A stretch of 64,000 bases of DNA from an uncultured Clostridia bacterium (GTDB lineage Bacteria > Bacillota > Clostridia > Oscillospirales > Acutalibacteraceae). Below are positions 17,942 through 26,876 of the stretch, in pieces; the first letter of the stretch is position 1, and every line of letters begins with the position of its first letter. Below the pieces are notes generated by a model. The model was not told the origin of the DNA and searched no databases. It worked only from the letters and a program-made list of their open reading frames with translations. A program made the translations under genes and the position numbers. The stretch spans positions 1 through 64,000 of the forward strand of contig CALAEV010000006.1 of NCBI GenBank assembly GCA_937892525.1, read 5' to 3'.

Positions 17942-18874
17942 TTATTTTAATTTGTTTCTTTTAAACAACCGCACCGTATCGCTACTATATTTCTTCTCTA
18001 TTCCAGCTTTTGAAAATAATAGAACACCTTCATCATCTGAATTTATCAACTTTCCACCGAATTCTACTGTCTCTAAATGCCCGTTAAACTTAACTGTAAA
18101 GTTCTTTTTTACTATCTCTACTATTTGACCCGTTCTTTTTAATTTCACAATGTCACCTATAGATACATCTTCTTTTATTGTGATTTTTTCTGATATCACT
18201 TTTGATTTTACCAATTCCCAATATATTGGAGTTTCGAAATTGATTCCACTACCACCAATATATCTAAAGTTCTTGATTTCTTCTAAAAAATCAATCAACT
18301 TGTTAAACTCTTCTCTCGGTGGGTAAGCACAATAAAATTTTGTTCCGTTGGCAAACTCACAAGAAAACGAATCATTTACACAAAAACCTGGAGGGTTATC
18401 TTTTATATTACTAATTATATAATCATCTGTTTCCCAATTCTCAATATCAATTGAAGTTATAAATCTCTTTATTTCATCAATTTTTTCATCATAAAGACCA
18501 AATATTTTTTCATCAAAGAATTCGTCCGGAAAATTCATCCACCCATCACGACTTCCGTTTATACGGTTATATTTTTTCAAACCAATCCCATCAAAGTCAA
18601 TGTGTTTAATAGGTAAATCTCCATACCTAATACTAAATTTAGTTATTTGAGATTTATCCATTAACTGATTATCCCACCAATAAAAAGTTTTGTCTTCATC
18701 CGTTTCCATACTTTTACAATGTGGGCAACTTTGAAATTTGTTTTTGTCATAGAAGTGTCCGTTTTCGCATTTTTCTATATGCACTCTTTGGGGAATATCT
18801 CCGTTACAAACAGGGCAAGTATTGGTTTTGTGTTTGTCATAATAATGTCCATTCGGACATCTTGTTAATAGCAT
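17942..18874 (-). CDS. Tandem zinc-ribbon protein of unknown function
   Basis: About 310 residues. The ATG at 18874 has AAGGTG at 6 bases; a GTG three codons upstream overlaps that site. Two tandem ribbons occupy residues 1-50: LTRCPNGHYYDKHKTNTCPVC and IEKCENGHFYDKNKFQSCPHC. The same module (LTRCDRGHYYD...CPQC) begins the FHA protein at 29222-29752, which links this gene to the kinase operon. The remainder (INFETPIYWELVKSKV, DVSIGDIVKLKRTGQIVEIVKKNF) includes a C-terminal SH3-like stretch; no family recognised. It lies 10 bases downstream of the histidine kinase and is probably its co-transcribed third gene. Confidence 0.8.
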   Translation of the reverse strand: MLLTRCPNGHYYDKHKTNTCPVCNGDIPQRVHIEKCENGHFYDKNKFQSCPHCKSMETDEDKTFYWWDNQLMDKSQITKFSIRYGDLPIKHIDFDGIGLKKYNRINGSRDGWMNFPDEFFDEKIFGLYDEKIDEIKRFITSIDIENWETDDYIISNIKDNPPGFCVNDSFSCEFANGTKFYCAYPPREEFNKLIDFLEEIKNFRYIGGSGINFETPIYWELVKSKVISEKITIKEDVSIGDIVKLKRTGQIVEIVKKNFTVKFNGHLETVEFGGKLINSDDEGVLLFSKAGIEKKYSSDTVRLFKRNKLK

Positions 18875-18884
18875 ATTGTTCACC

Positions 18885-20219
18885 TTATACCTTCAAACTT
18901 ACAACAGCAGTAAATTGGTTATTCTCCGCAGTTGTTTCAAATGTGCCGTTATATTTCTGTGCGATATCATTTATCAAAGTCATTCCAAAACCGTGATTTT
19001 TTTTATCAGTTTTTGTGGTTTTTATTTTTCCTTTGTTATCTACATTGATTTCCACAAACGGATTTTCGGTTTTTATAAGCAAATATTCTGCCTGAATTGC
19101 TGATTTAAGAACAATTTTTCGTTCCGTATTTTCAGGCAATTTCTTACAACTTTCAATTGCATTGTTCAGAAGATTTAAGAAAACACAATTTAAGTCAATG
19201 CTTTCAAGGCCAAGTTCTCGTGGCAAGTCTATCTTAACATCAATTTGTATATTTTCTCTACTTGCTTCTTCTACTTTTGCACCTACAACTGCATTTACAA
19301 CAACATTGTCAGCATATACTGAAATCGTTGATGACCTTATATTATCATTAAGACTTGCAAGCATTTCTTTTGCTTTCTCAATGCTTTCGTCTGTATTTTC
19401 AGATATAAGCAAATTTATAGTTTCGATATTATCTTTAAAATCGTGACGAATTTTACGAACTTCGTTTGTTTTCTGTTGAAGATTATTATAATATTCAAGT
19501 TCAAGTGTTTTAACATTTTCTGACCAATACAGTTTTTCTTTCAAAATTTCACGGTCAGAAAGTTTTTTCATTACGTTATATAGTGAAATACTCAATAAGA
19601 AAATAAGAACTGGAGAAACAAGCAAATTATATTGCGAAAACGTGTTGTTCGTATGAGCATAACTGTTTATTGCAGTCAAAAGAATTAATATATTTATTAA
19701 CATAATTGCAACAAAGTTAATTACGACAGGTATAGGTACATTAAATTTTTTCTTTTTGCAAATCAGATATCCAAAAAAAGAGAAGATTGCATAACCAATA
19801 ATACTAATAAGATAATAAACGATTTTTTCTTTTAATCCTAAATCACGCACTTCTGCCGATGTTACATCAAAAATATTTGAAAATGCTATTGCACAAACCA
19901 TTTCACAAACTGCATTACTAACCGCCATTACGATAAAAACAAAGAGTTTTCTTTTTATAGAATCCTTGAATAAGAATACAAAATAAAATATCCAGCATAT
20001 CGGCACGGCAATCATTTTTATATTCATTCTTGTATTGTAATCGGAAATCAAAATTTCGACTAGGCTGGAAAAATTAAAAAGATAGTTAATTGTTACTAAA
20101 GGAACTGCATACAACAATACAGTCAATACTCTATTTAGTTTTGATGTAAGTGGCTTGGAAAAAGCATATCCTATTGATAAAGAACTTGAAAATAAACAAA
20201 ACATATCTAAAACTATCAT
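18885..20219 (-). CDS. Sensor histidine kinase, AgrC/GHKL type
   Basis: 444 residues. About six to seven membrane segments in residues 1-215, a short coiled coil (about 220-256), then the HPK10-like H-box KIRHDFKDNIETINLL with phospho-acceptor His259. The ATPase domain has N-box VFLNLLNNAIESC and G-box HGFGMTLINDIAQKYNG. This matches peptide-sensing AgrC-type kinases. No agrB or agrD gene is next to it, so the signal is unknown. Its start overlaps the response regulator stop by 4 bases (ATGA), so the two are coupled. Confidence 0.93.
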   Translation of the reverse strand: MIVLDMFCLFSSSLSIGYAFSKPLTSKLNRVLTVLLYAVPLVTINYLFNFSSLVEILISDYNTRMNIKMIAVPICWIFYFVFLFKDSIKRKLFVFIVMAVSNAVCEMVCAIAFSNIFDVTSAEVRDLGLKEKIVYYLISIIGYAIFSFFGYLICKKKKFNVPIPVVINFVAIMLINILILLTAINSYAHTNNTFSQYNLLVSPVLIFLLSISLYNVMKKLSDREILKEKLYWSENVKTLELEYYNNLQQKTNEVRKIRHDFKDNIETINLLISENTDESIEKAKEMLASLNDNIRSSTISVYADNVVVNAVVGAKVEEASRENIQIDVKIDLPRELGLESIDLNCVFLNLLNNAIESCKKLPENTERKIVLKSAIQAEYLLIKTENPFVEINVDNKGKIKTTKTDKKNHGFGMTLINDIAQKYNGTFETTAENNQFTAVVSLKV

Positions 20220-20926
20220 AATTTTTCTCCTAAATAATGCAAAATAGTCCTCTTAATTTCAGGAAATTTCGCCTTTGCAACGGGCACAATTTCGCCACTG
20301 AAAAGTTCAATACGATTATTTGAAATGCTACGCACCATATTCATATTCACAAGATAGCTCTTGTGTGTGCGAATAAAGAAGGATGGGAGTTGTTTTTGAA
20401 AATCATCAAGTTTCATAAGTATTTCTGTATTTCTGCGAATTTCGTGAACAAGAATTGTACGCATATAACTTTCCACATACTTAATTTCATCATAACGGAT
20501 TCTCAATACTTTTTTCTTACTTGTAATATTGATAGCATTTCTGTTGCCTGCATCAATTTCAGCAACTGCCATTTCAAGTGCTTCAAGAAGTTTTTGTGGG
20601 TCAACCGGCTTTAATATGTAATAAACAGGGTCAACTGAAAATACATCCTGTATATAATCTGTATAATTTGTAATAAAAATAAACTGCAATCTTGGGTAAA
20701 GCGGTTTTAATGCTTTTGCCATACTAACCCCATTCATACCCGGCATTTCAATATCCGTTATAATTATATCAATACAATTCTCGCTGTAATCTTCAATGTG
20801 GCTTAACAACGCTTGAGCGTTAGAAAATGAAATAATTGTATGTTCATCAGTATATACTTTATCTATCAAAGTAATAATGTCTTTTAAGAAAACAGGATTA
20901 TCATCACAAACAGCAATATTTATCAT
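20216..20926 (-). CDS. LytTR-family response regulator
   Basis: 236 residues. The receiver domain has the acidic pair CDDN (residues 7-10), phospho-acceptor Asp58 in ITDIEMPGMNG, and the conserved Lys in YILKPVDP. The C-terminal LytTR DNA-binding domain includes IKYVESYMRTILVHE and FIRTHKSYLVNMNMV. An AgrA/VirR-like regulator paired with the adjacent AgrC-type kinase. Its targets may include the adjacent island operons; that is inference. Confidence 0.95.
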   Translation of the reverse strand: MINIAVCDDNPVFLKDIITLIDKVYTDEHTIISFSNAQALLSHIEDYSENCIDIIITDIEMPGMNGVSMAKALKPLYPRLQFIFITNYTDYIQDVFSVDPVYYILKPVDPQKLLEALEMAVAEIDAGNRNAINITSKKKVLRIRYDEIKYVESYMRTILVHEIRRNTEILMKLDDFQKQLPSFFIRTHKSYLVNMNMVRSISNNRIELFSGEIVPVAKAKFPEIKRTILHYLGEKL

Positions 20927-21035
20927 AAATTCACTTCTTTCGATTTAGTCAACTTAATTATTTTACACTATTTTTTGACACAATAAAAGTCGAATTATTA
21001 CATTTTTCGGCAGTTTTTTGATTTAGTAATATTAA

Positions 21036-21064
21036 AAGGACTTGTTCAATTTGAACAAGTCCTT
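21036..21064 (-). terminator. Terminator of the kinase/FHA/phosphatase operon
   Basis: Perfect 14-bp inverted repeat AAGGACTTGTTCAA / TTGAACAAGTCCTT with one central base, followed on the minus strand by TTTTAATATT. It separates the operon from the two-component genes. Confidence 0.85.
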
Positions 21065-21072
21065 AATTTCAA

Positions 21073-21906
21073 TTATTCTGTTATAAAACACGCATGAACT
21101 ACACTGTCATAATTGGGAGAATAGTATTCGGTTGGGTGCAACTGTTCTTCACCAAGCTTCTTAACAATTTTGAACCGGCCATCAATGTATTTAACTAAAA
21201 AGGATTCTGTTCCAATATATGCTCCGTTGCCTAAGAATTGGTCAATTGCTACTACATAGCCACCGTCTTTCTTACCTTTATAGGTAATTGAGGATGCATC
21301 ATAATCAAAACTACCTTTTGCACCTTCAATCAAATACAGTTCGTTATTATAACTAAACAAATTTGAGTTTTCAAGTTTTGCCTGATTAACAATATCCGAG
21401 GACAAATATTTTTTATAAATTCTTTTTACTTCTGCAACCGATTTAACATTTTTAAACTTATAAATACTTATTATGCCCATTTCTGTCCAGTCAGTTTGTT
21501 CACAAACAATTTCCACAAGCTCATCATAATAATTCTTATTATAATCAATGCCAATAGCGATATGACTACCTTGTTCAAGACTTGTGTAGTGATAAATTAA
21601 CGGTTGAAATATAGTTTTTACATTTGATGAGTTAATCTGGGGGTCAGGTGCTTTTGTGGTTGTTGTTGTGGTAGTCGTAGTTGTAGTAGTTTCAGTCGTT
21701 GTTGTGATTGATTGAGTTGTTGATTCTGTTGTAGTTTCAGTAGTTTGATTAGATGTGCTTTCAGTCGTTGACTGAACAGTTTCGTTATTCCCAACTATTT
21801 TAACGAATTTTACAGTTGCAATACTTAACAATGTTAACCCACATAAAGAAAACACTATAATCAGCGAAACCATTTTGTTTGCCATTATAAGTTTGAATAT
21901 TTTCAT
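21073..21906 (-). CDS. Membrane-anchored protein with Thr-rich linker, unknown function
   Basis: 277 residues. One membrane segment at about 12-32. A low-complexity Thr/Ser/Glu linker at about 40-90 includes an uninterrupted run of about twelve Thr. A folded extracellular domain of about 185 residues follows (IGIDYNKNYYDELVEIVCEQ, YNNELYLIEGAKGS, GTESFLVKYIDGRFKIVKKL). The linker looks like a cell-wall-spanning, possibly glycosylated, spacer. It is the last gene of the kinase operon, 14 bases after the PASTA kinase, so it may present a surface domain to or with that kinase. The family is not recognised. The lipoprotein at 54330-54971, outside the island, has a similar anchor-linker-domain plan. 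Confidence 0.8.
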   Translation of the reverse strand: MKIFKLIMANKMVSLIIVFSLCGLTLLSIATVKFVKIVGNNETVQSTTESTSNQTTETTTESTTQSITTTTETTTTTTTTTTTTKAPDPQINSSNVKTIFQPLIYHYTSLEQGSHIAIGIDYNKNYYDELVEIVCEQTDWTEMGIISIYKFKNVKSVAEVKRIYKKYLSSDIVNQAKLENSNLFSYNNELYLIEGAKGSFDYDASSITYKGKKDGGYVVAIDQFLGNGAYIGTESFLVKYIDGRFKIVKKLGEEQLHPTEYYSPNYDSVVHACFITE

Positions 21907-21920
21907 AATATCACCTGTTT

Positions 21921-24770
21921 TTAAGATATGACATTTCCATTCTTGTCATAAGTTTTATAATTCGGACAAGAACGGTAAACTGTGCGTGTTTCAACATCCA
22001 AAGTACTGCTTTCAGTAATCTTTGTATCACTCCATAAAGACCAATTGCCATACTCTTTACCACTCGACACTAAAGTACGAGTCTGATAATTATAGAATGT
22101 AGTTTCACCAGCATAAAACCATACATAAAAATTATATTCACAAGCACTTGTTACCGAAGCACCTGTGCCACCATATGCCTGCTTATTGCCTTTGTCCTGA
22201 AAACTAATTGCAGGCAATTTTTGATTTAAATAGGTATCGTGTCTATATGATTTTGAACCATAGGGAATAGAGTCTACGTTCCAATTGTTACCTCCGTTAT
22301 AGTAATAATTGCAATAATGATAATAGTGGTATTGTTTCCATGTTCCAGTAATTCTTAACGTATCGCTTTCGGCAGGCTTGGTTGATGTAGATTTTTGAGT
22401 TACCCAATCGCTATACACATTGGTTTGACTTATTCTTCTTGAACGGTACTGTGTTTTTTGTTCTGAAATCACATTCCCTGTAGGTTTAGTAGTTGTCCAA
22501 GAGCTATAATTACTTTCTTTAGAACCCATACTAACAATAATTGAGACTTTTGAGCCCGAATTAACCTTAGTTCCTGATGATGGGGACTGTTTGATTACTT
22601 TACCTTTAGCAACACTGTCACAGTAGCCATAAGTTACAAAAACTGAACAACCTTTAAGATTTGATTTTGCATTAGTTTCAGTCATTCCTACAACATTAGG
22701 CAAGGCAATTTTGTTGTTAGTTGTAGTGATTGTAGTTGTTCTTTCAGTTGCCTGTTCTTTCTGGGCAGAAGAATCATTTTTTGCACCTTTGGATACAGTA
22801 ATTGTAACCGTTGTTCCTACTTTTACTTTTGTATCTGCTTTTATGCTTTGAGAAATTACAGTTCCCTGTGCAATATTGTTACTGTATGCATACTCAACCT
22901 TATAATTAAGATTTGCAGACTTAAGAAGATTTACAGCATTACTCTGCTTTCTGTTTGTAACACTAGGAACGCGAGTTGTTTCATCTGCTTTTGAACCTTT
23001 AGAAATTACAATTGTTACAATCGTCTCGTTTGTTACTGCATCACTACCAGCAAACGGATTTTGTGAAATTACACAACCTGCAGGTACAGTATTACTATAT
23101 TCTTCTTCAATAGCTGTAAAAAGTTTTATATCAGATAAAATCTGTTGTGCTTTTGCCTGTGTTTTTCCTACAACATCAGGTACTTTTACCGTTTCTTTCG
23201 TATTGTCTTCACTACCTGTTGAAACAGTAATTGTAATACTGTCGCCTTCTTTAAGTTTTGTTTCAGGTTCATATTCTTGTGCACATACATATCCTGCAGC
23301 AAATTCGTCACTACTTGATTCTGTGAGATTAACTATTAGCCCAAGAGCTTCAATTTGAGAAACAACTTCACTTTTTTCCATTCCCACAAAGCTTATTGCA
23401 GGTAAGTAAACATCTCTTGCACCTGCTGAAAGCACAAGATATACATCAGGATATTTATCGGTATCAACCTTTGAACCTGCATTTGGTGACTGTGACAATA
23501 TCATATTTTCAGGTATTGCCAAATCATAAACCGTATCTTCAATTCTGATTTTGTTTTCAGCCTCTGTTTCATCTGTTGAATACACATAGCCATAAGGTTC
23601 AAGAGTTTCTGCGGCTTGTTCAACAGACATTTCAATTACGTTAGGTAATCGGTCAGCTGCAATTTTCTTTAATGTGCCTGTTGAAAGCAGTGCAATTAGA
23701 ATTGCAACTGCTACACCTATTCCAGCAAGCATACCTATCTTTACTTTTTTTGAAAGTCCGCCGTCTTTTTCTTTTGCTATAACTTCAACAATTTCTTTTG
23801 CTGGCACTAAGTTCTCAAGAACATCAGCAAACTCTTTTGCACTCTGATAACGATTTTCTGCATAAATATTCATACCATTCATAATGGCAATTTCGATGTT
23901 TTCAGGTATATCAACACCTAATTCTGATGGCTTTTTTAAAACATTTTCAGAATTTTTTCTTTCCTGTGCATCAATTGGAACAACACCTGTAATCAAGCGA
24001 TAAAGCGTAGCACTAATTGCATAAACATCAGTCCATGGGCCTTGATTACCACGACTACGATACTGCTCTTCAGGTGAATATCCGGGTTTAAGCACAACCG
24101 ACATACTTTTAGAATGAAATGTAGTAGCGTGTTTAGCTGCACCAAAGTCAATAAGTTTTACCTTACCTTTTTTATCTATCATTATATTATCAGGAGCTAT
24201 ATCACGATGAATTATTCCCTTTTGATGCACCTTATCCAATTCGCGTAACACAGTAACAATGTATCTCACTGCTCTATCATAAGGGAGTTTTCCTTCTTTG
24301 ATTGCAATATTCTTTAACTGAACACCATCAATATACTCCATAATGATATATGCAGTTGAATTTTCAATAAAACTATCATAAATATGCACTATACCATCGG
24401 CAAAATGGAATTTAGCTAAAACCTTTGCTTCCTCTACAAAGCTATGAAGTCCTGCATCAAATTGTTCAGTTGCTTCTCCGCCATAAACTGATACAACAGT
24501 CTGACCTTGGAAACGTGTTGCAAAATCGTGTGGCAAGTACTCCTTAATTGCAACTTTTCTCTCCATTTCAATATCCCAAGCAATATATGTAATTCCAAAT
24601 CCACCAGAACCCAAAGATTTACCAATTACATAGCGACCTGCAAGTATTGTCTCAGGCTCAAGATGAAAAATTTCTTTTGCAGGAGTACCTTTTTTATAAC
24701 CACAATGTGGACAAACCTCTAAATTAGGTGAGATTTCTTCCATGCATCCCATACAACGATTAAATTCCAT
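21921..24770 (-). CDS. Transmembrane Ser/Thr protein kinase with zinc ribbon, PASTA repeats and aromatic C-terminal domain
   Basis: 949 residues. Zinc ribbon at residues 6-23 (C6, C9, C20, C23). Kinase domain about 46-310: glycine loop GSGGFG, Lys76 in VAIKEYLP, HRD 188-190 with Asn195, DFG 208-210, activation segment GYSPEEQY. All catalytic residues are present, so it should be active. One membrane helix at about 345-368. Outside are about five PASTA-like repeats (LPNVIEMSVEQAA, LPAISFVGMEKSEV, VPDVVGKTQAKAQ, VPSVTNRKQSNAV, LPNVVGMTETNAK), which in PknB/PrkC bind muropeptides or lipid II. The last 200 residues are Tyr/Trp-rich (YHYYHYCNYYYNGGNNW, GNWSLWSD) and match no family I know. Next to a second kinase in the same operon. 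Confidence 0.95.
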   Translation of the reverse strand: MEFNRCMGCMEEISPNLEVCPHCGYKKGTPAKEIFHLEPETILAGRYVIGKSLGSGGFGITYIAWDIEMERKVAIKEYLPHDFATRFQGQTVVSVYGGEATEQFDAGLHSFVEEAKVLAKFHFADGIVHIYDSFIENSTAYIIMEYIDGVQLKNIAIKEGKLPYDRAVRYIVTVLRELDKVHQKGIIHRDIAPDNIMIDKKGKVKLIDFGAAKHATTFHSKSMSVVLKPGYSPEEQYRSRGNQGPWTDVYAISATLYRLITGVVPIDAQERKNSENVLKKPSELGVDIPENIEIAIMNGMNIYAENRYQSAKEFADVLENLVPAKEIVEVIAKEKDGGLSKKVKIGMLAGIGVAVAILIALLSTGTLKKIAADRLPNVIEMSVEQAAETLEPYGYVYSTDETEAENKIRIEDTVYDLAIPENMILSQSPNAGSKVDTDKYPDVYLVLSAGARDVYLPAISFVGMEKSEVVSQIEALGLIVNLTESSSDEFAAGYVCAQEYEPETKLKEGDSITITVSTGSEDNTKETVKVPDVVGKTQAKAQQILSDIKLFTAIEEEYSNTVPAGCVISQNPFAGSDAVTNETIVTIVISKGSKADETTRVPSVTNRKQSNAVNLLKSANLNYKVEYAYSNNIAQGTVISQSIKADTKVKVGTTVTITVSKGAKNDSSAQKEQATERTTTITTTNNKIALPNVVGMTETNAKSNLKGCSVFVTYGYCDSVAKGKVIKQSPSSGTKVNSGSKVSIIVSMGSKESNYSSWTTTKPTGNVISEQKTQYRSRRISQTNVYSDWVTQKSTSTKPAESDTLRITGTWKQYHYYHYCNYYYNGGNNWNVDSIPYGSKSYRHDTYLNQKLPAISFQDKGNKQAYGGTGASVTSACEYNFYVWFYAGETTFYNYQTRTLVSSGKEYGNWSLWSDTKITESSTLDVETRTVYRSCPNYKTYDKNGNVIS

Positions 24771-24782
24771 CTATTTCACTCC

Positions 24783-26807
24783 TTAATCCTCAAAATTCAC
24801 TTCAAACAAGTAATCAAGATTATCATTTTTATGAGTTTCATTGACATAAACATCAAGAATGCTCTTGTTTAATGGCATATAACTTTCATTCTCAATATAC
24901 AATATTTCTTGTGCGTTATCAGACAACAAATATGACAACACATACATGGATGCATATTGATGGCTATCATCATCATTTTCATTTACGCCCCATACTTCTG
25001 CAGGAGCAAAATTATAGTTATAATCAGGATATGGCATCATTGTAAGCCAGTTAATCCCTGTCTTTTCAGTTAATAAGCTTGATTCATAACCATATTTTAT
25101 AATTGGCAAATCTGATAATTTACCAAGATAAGCAAGTGCTTTTTCGCCTACAAAAACAATCATAGGGTCCTTGTGGATTCTTTCAGCATCAACTCTTGCT
25201 TCAGCCATACACGAGTTACTTACAACTATAGTTGTCATATCTTTTCCATTAATAAGATTTTTTGCTACTGAATTAAGGCTACCCACACTATTTGCATTAT
25301 ATAATTCGTTGTTCTTATCAAACTTTCTGTTAACATAAAGAACATCACAATTGGCTGATATCGGCAACTCATATTTATAGTTGTTAATTTCGTTGCCTAA
25401 TGCGTAATTATCTTTGATAAGTTTATTCTTAGCCCATTTCAAATCAGCTCTGTCATAATCGTTATTAGCCAAATCAGTTCTGTAAACATCAGGCATTTCA
25501 TCATTTTCATAGGCCTTTTGCAACAATTCAGCATACTTATATTCTGAAACATATACAAGCTCTACATTTATTTCAGTTTCAAGTTTTTTCTTACTTGTAC
25601 TTTCATCTAAATCTTTTTGAAAATTATCAAATACCGAATTATAGAGTTCTTTTGTTTGCTCTTCATTGGTTGAATATGGTATCCATATTTCTACTGTTGT
25701 ATTTTGTTTTATGTATTTATTCAGATTTACTTCACTGTTAGCACCTCTGAACACTAATCCTAAGCATATACACAAAGCCATTACCACCGCAACTGTTGCA
25801 GATGATAAAACTGTCTTTAATTTTCGGTTTTTCTTCTCCTCATCAGGAGTTCTAAAAACTTTTCCGTTAAGTCCTGCTTTGAAATCTTTAACACTTTTTA
25901 TTCTTAAATTTTTATCAAGTGCCATTGCACGCAAGCACAAGTTGTTAAGATGCTTTGGAATATCATTCTTGATTTTCGTCGGTTCTTCAAGCATATCTTT
26001 TTCTGCTCTGTCAAGAGATTCTTCCGGCAATGCCCCTGTTAACATTTTATAAAGCATTGCACCTAAAGAATACATATCTGTATATTCGCCTATTGGGGAA
26101 TTGCTTTGATATTGTTCAATCGGAGAATATCCCACTTTAACAACTATTTCTTCATTTACTTCTCTTTCATTAGGGCGTATTGCTGCACCAAAATCAAAAA
26201 TTACAATTCTATCGTCAACTGTAAGCATTACATTGTCAGGGGTAACATCACGATGAATAAAACCTGCATCATGAATATCTTTTAATCCGTCAAGGATTCC
26301 GTTAGTGATTTCAACTGCAGTATCTGTATCCAAACATTCGCCATTTTGTTTTATAAAATTCTTTAAATCAATACCATCAAGGTATTCCATTATATAATAA
26401 ACGGTATTATTCTCTTCAAAATAACCAAACACCTTTACAATGTTTTTGTTATTGAAAAATTTACCCGTGATTTTTGCCTCTTTAATAAAATTATTTTTTC
26501 CTTTTTCAAACTCTTCTTTTTTATGAACAATTAATGTTTTTGTACCAGGAACACGAGTTGATATAGTATTAGGAAAATACTCTTTAATTGCAAGAATCTG
26601 ATTCAATTGGGTATCAAAAACCTTATAAGTAATGCCAAATCCGCCAAAACCCAATTGTTCTCCTACTAAATATCTATTATTCAACATAGTTCCCACGCTT
26701 AAACCGTGATGAACTCGTTTTTCTTCCTGCTGTATTCTTCCACAATGAGAACATCTTTCACTATTATTCAATGCCTTAAAGCACGATATACAAAAATTGT
26801 GTTCCAT
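24783..26807 (-). CDS. Transmembrane Ser/Thr protein kinase with solute-binding-protein-like ectodomain
   Basis: About 674 residues from ATG 26807 (AGGGGA at 9 bases; an upstream ATG abuts that site). Zinc ribbon C6, C9, C19, C22. Kinase domain about 45-310: GFGGFG, Lys75 in AIKEYFPN, HRD 185-187, DFG 205-207, GYSPIEQY. Membrane helix about 331-353. The extracellular 320 residues start TVEIWIPYSTNEEQTKELYN and contain VYVSEYKYAELLQKAYENDE, MPDVYRTDL, and a C-terminal YVLSYLLSDNAQEILY and SYMPLNKSIL. These features are like extracellular (ABC type 1) solute-binding proteins. A kinase with such a sensor is unusual; it suggests phosphorylation controlled by an external sugar or peptide ligand. 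The ectodomain assignment is my inference. Confidence 0.92.
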   Translation of the reverse strand: MEHNFCISCFKALNNSERCSHCGRIQQEEKRVHHGLSVGTMLNNRYLVGEQLGFGGFGITYKVFDTQLNQILAIKEYFPNTISTRVPGTKTLIVHKKEEFEKGKNNFIKEAKITGKFFNNKNIVKVFGYFEENNTVYYIMEYLDGIDLKNFIKQNGECLDTDTAVEITNGILDGLKDIHDAGFIHRDVTPDNVMLTVDDRIVIFDFGAAIRPNEREVNEEIVVKVGYSPIEQYQSNSPIGEYTDMYSLGAMLYKMLTGALPEESLDRAEKDMLEEPTKIKNDIPKHLNNLCLRAMALDKNLRIKSVKDFKAGLNGKVFRTPDEEKKNRKLKTVLSSATVAVVMALCICLGLVFRGANSEVNLNKYIKQNTTVEIWIPYSTNEEQTKELYNSVFDNFQKDLDESTSKKKLETEINVELVYVSEYKYAELLQKAYENDEMPDVYRTDLANNDYDRADLKWAKNKLIKDNYALGNEINNYKYELPISANCDVLYVNRKFDKNNELYNANSVGSLNSVAKNLINGKDMTTIVVSNSCMAEARVDAERIHKDPMIVFVGEKALAYLGKLSDLPIIKYGYESSLLTEKTGINWLTMMPYPDYNYNFAPAEVWGVNENDDDSHQYASMYVLSYLLSDNAQEILYIENESYMPLNKSILDVYVNETHKNDNLDYLFEVNFED

Positions 26808-26837
26808 ATTCTTCATTCCCCTAAAAGCGTTATATGA

Positions 26838-26863
26838 CCTCCCGAACAAATCCGGGAAGTCAT
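26838..26863 (-). other. Intergenic hairpin between the FHA protein gene and the kinase gene
   Basis: GACTTCCCG / CGGGAGGTC stem (one G-U pair) with a short loop, located inside the operon. There is no strong T run, so it is more likely a processing, stability or partial attenuation element than a terminator. Confidence 0.5.
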
Positions 26864-26876
26864 AACTAATTTAATA

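Noticed and set aside
21600..21800. Repetitive GTTGT/GTAGT tract that could be taken for a CRISPR or microsatellite
   Set aside because: It encodes the Thr-rich linker of the protein at 21073-21906. There are no regular spacers, so it is not CRISPR. No CRISPR array was seen anywhere in the window.
26838..26863. Hairpin as a full terminator splitting the kinase operon
   Set aside because: It lacks a run of T's, and the gene spacing and direction on both sides stay continuous.
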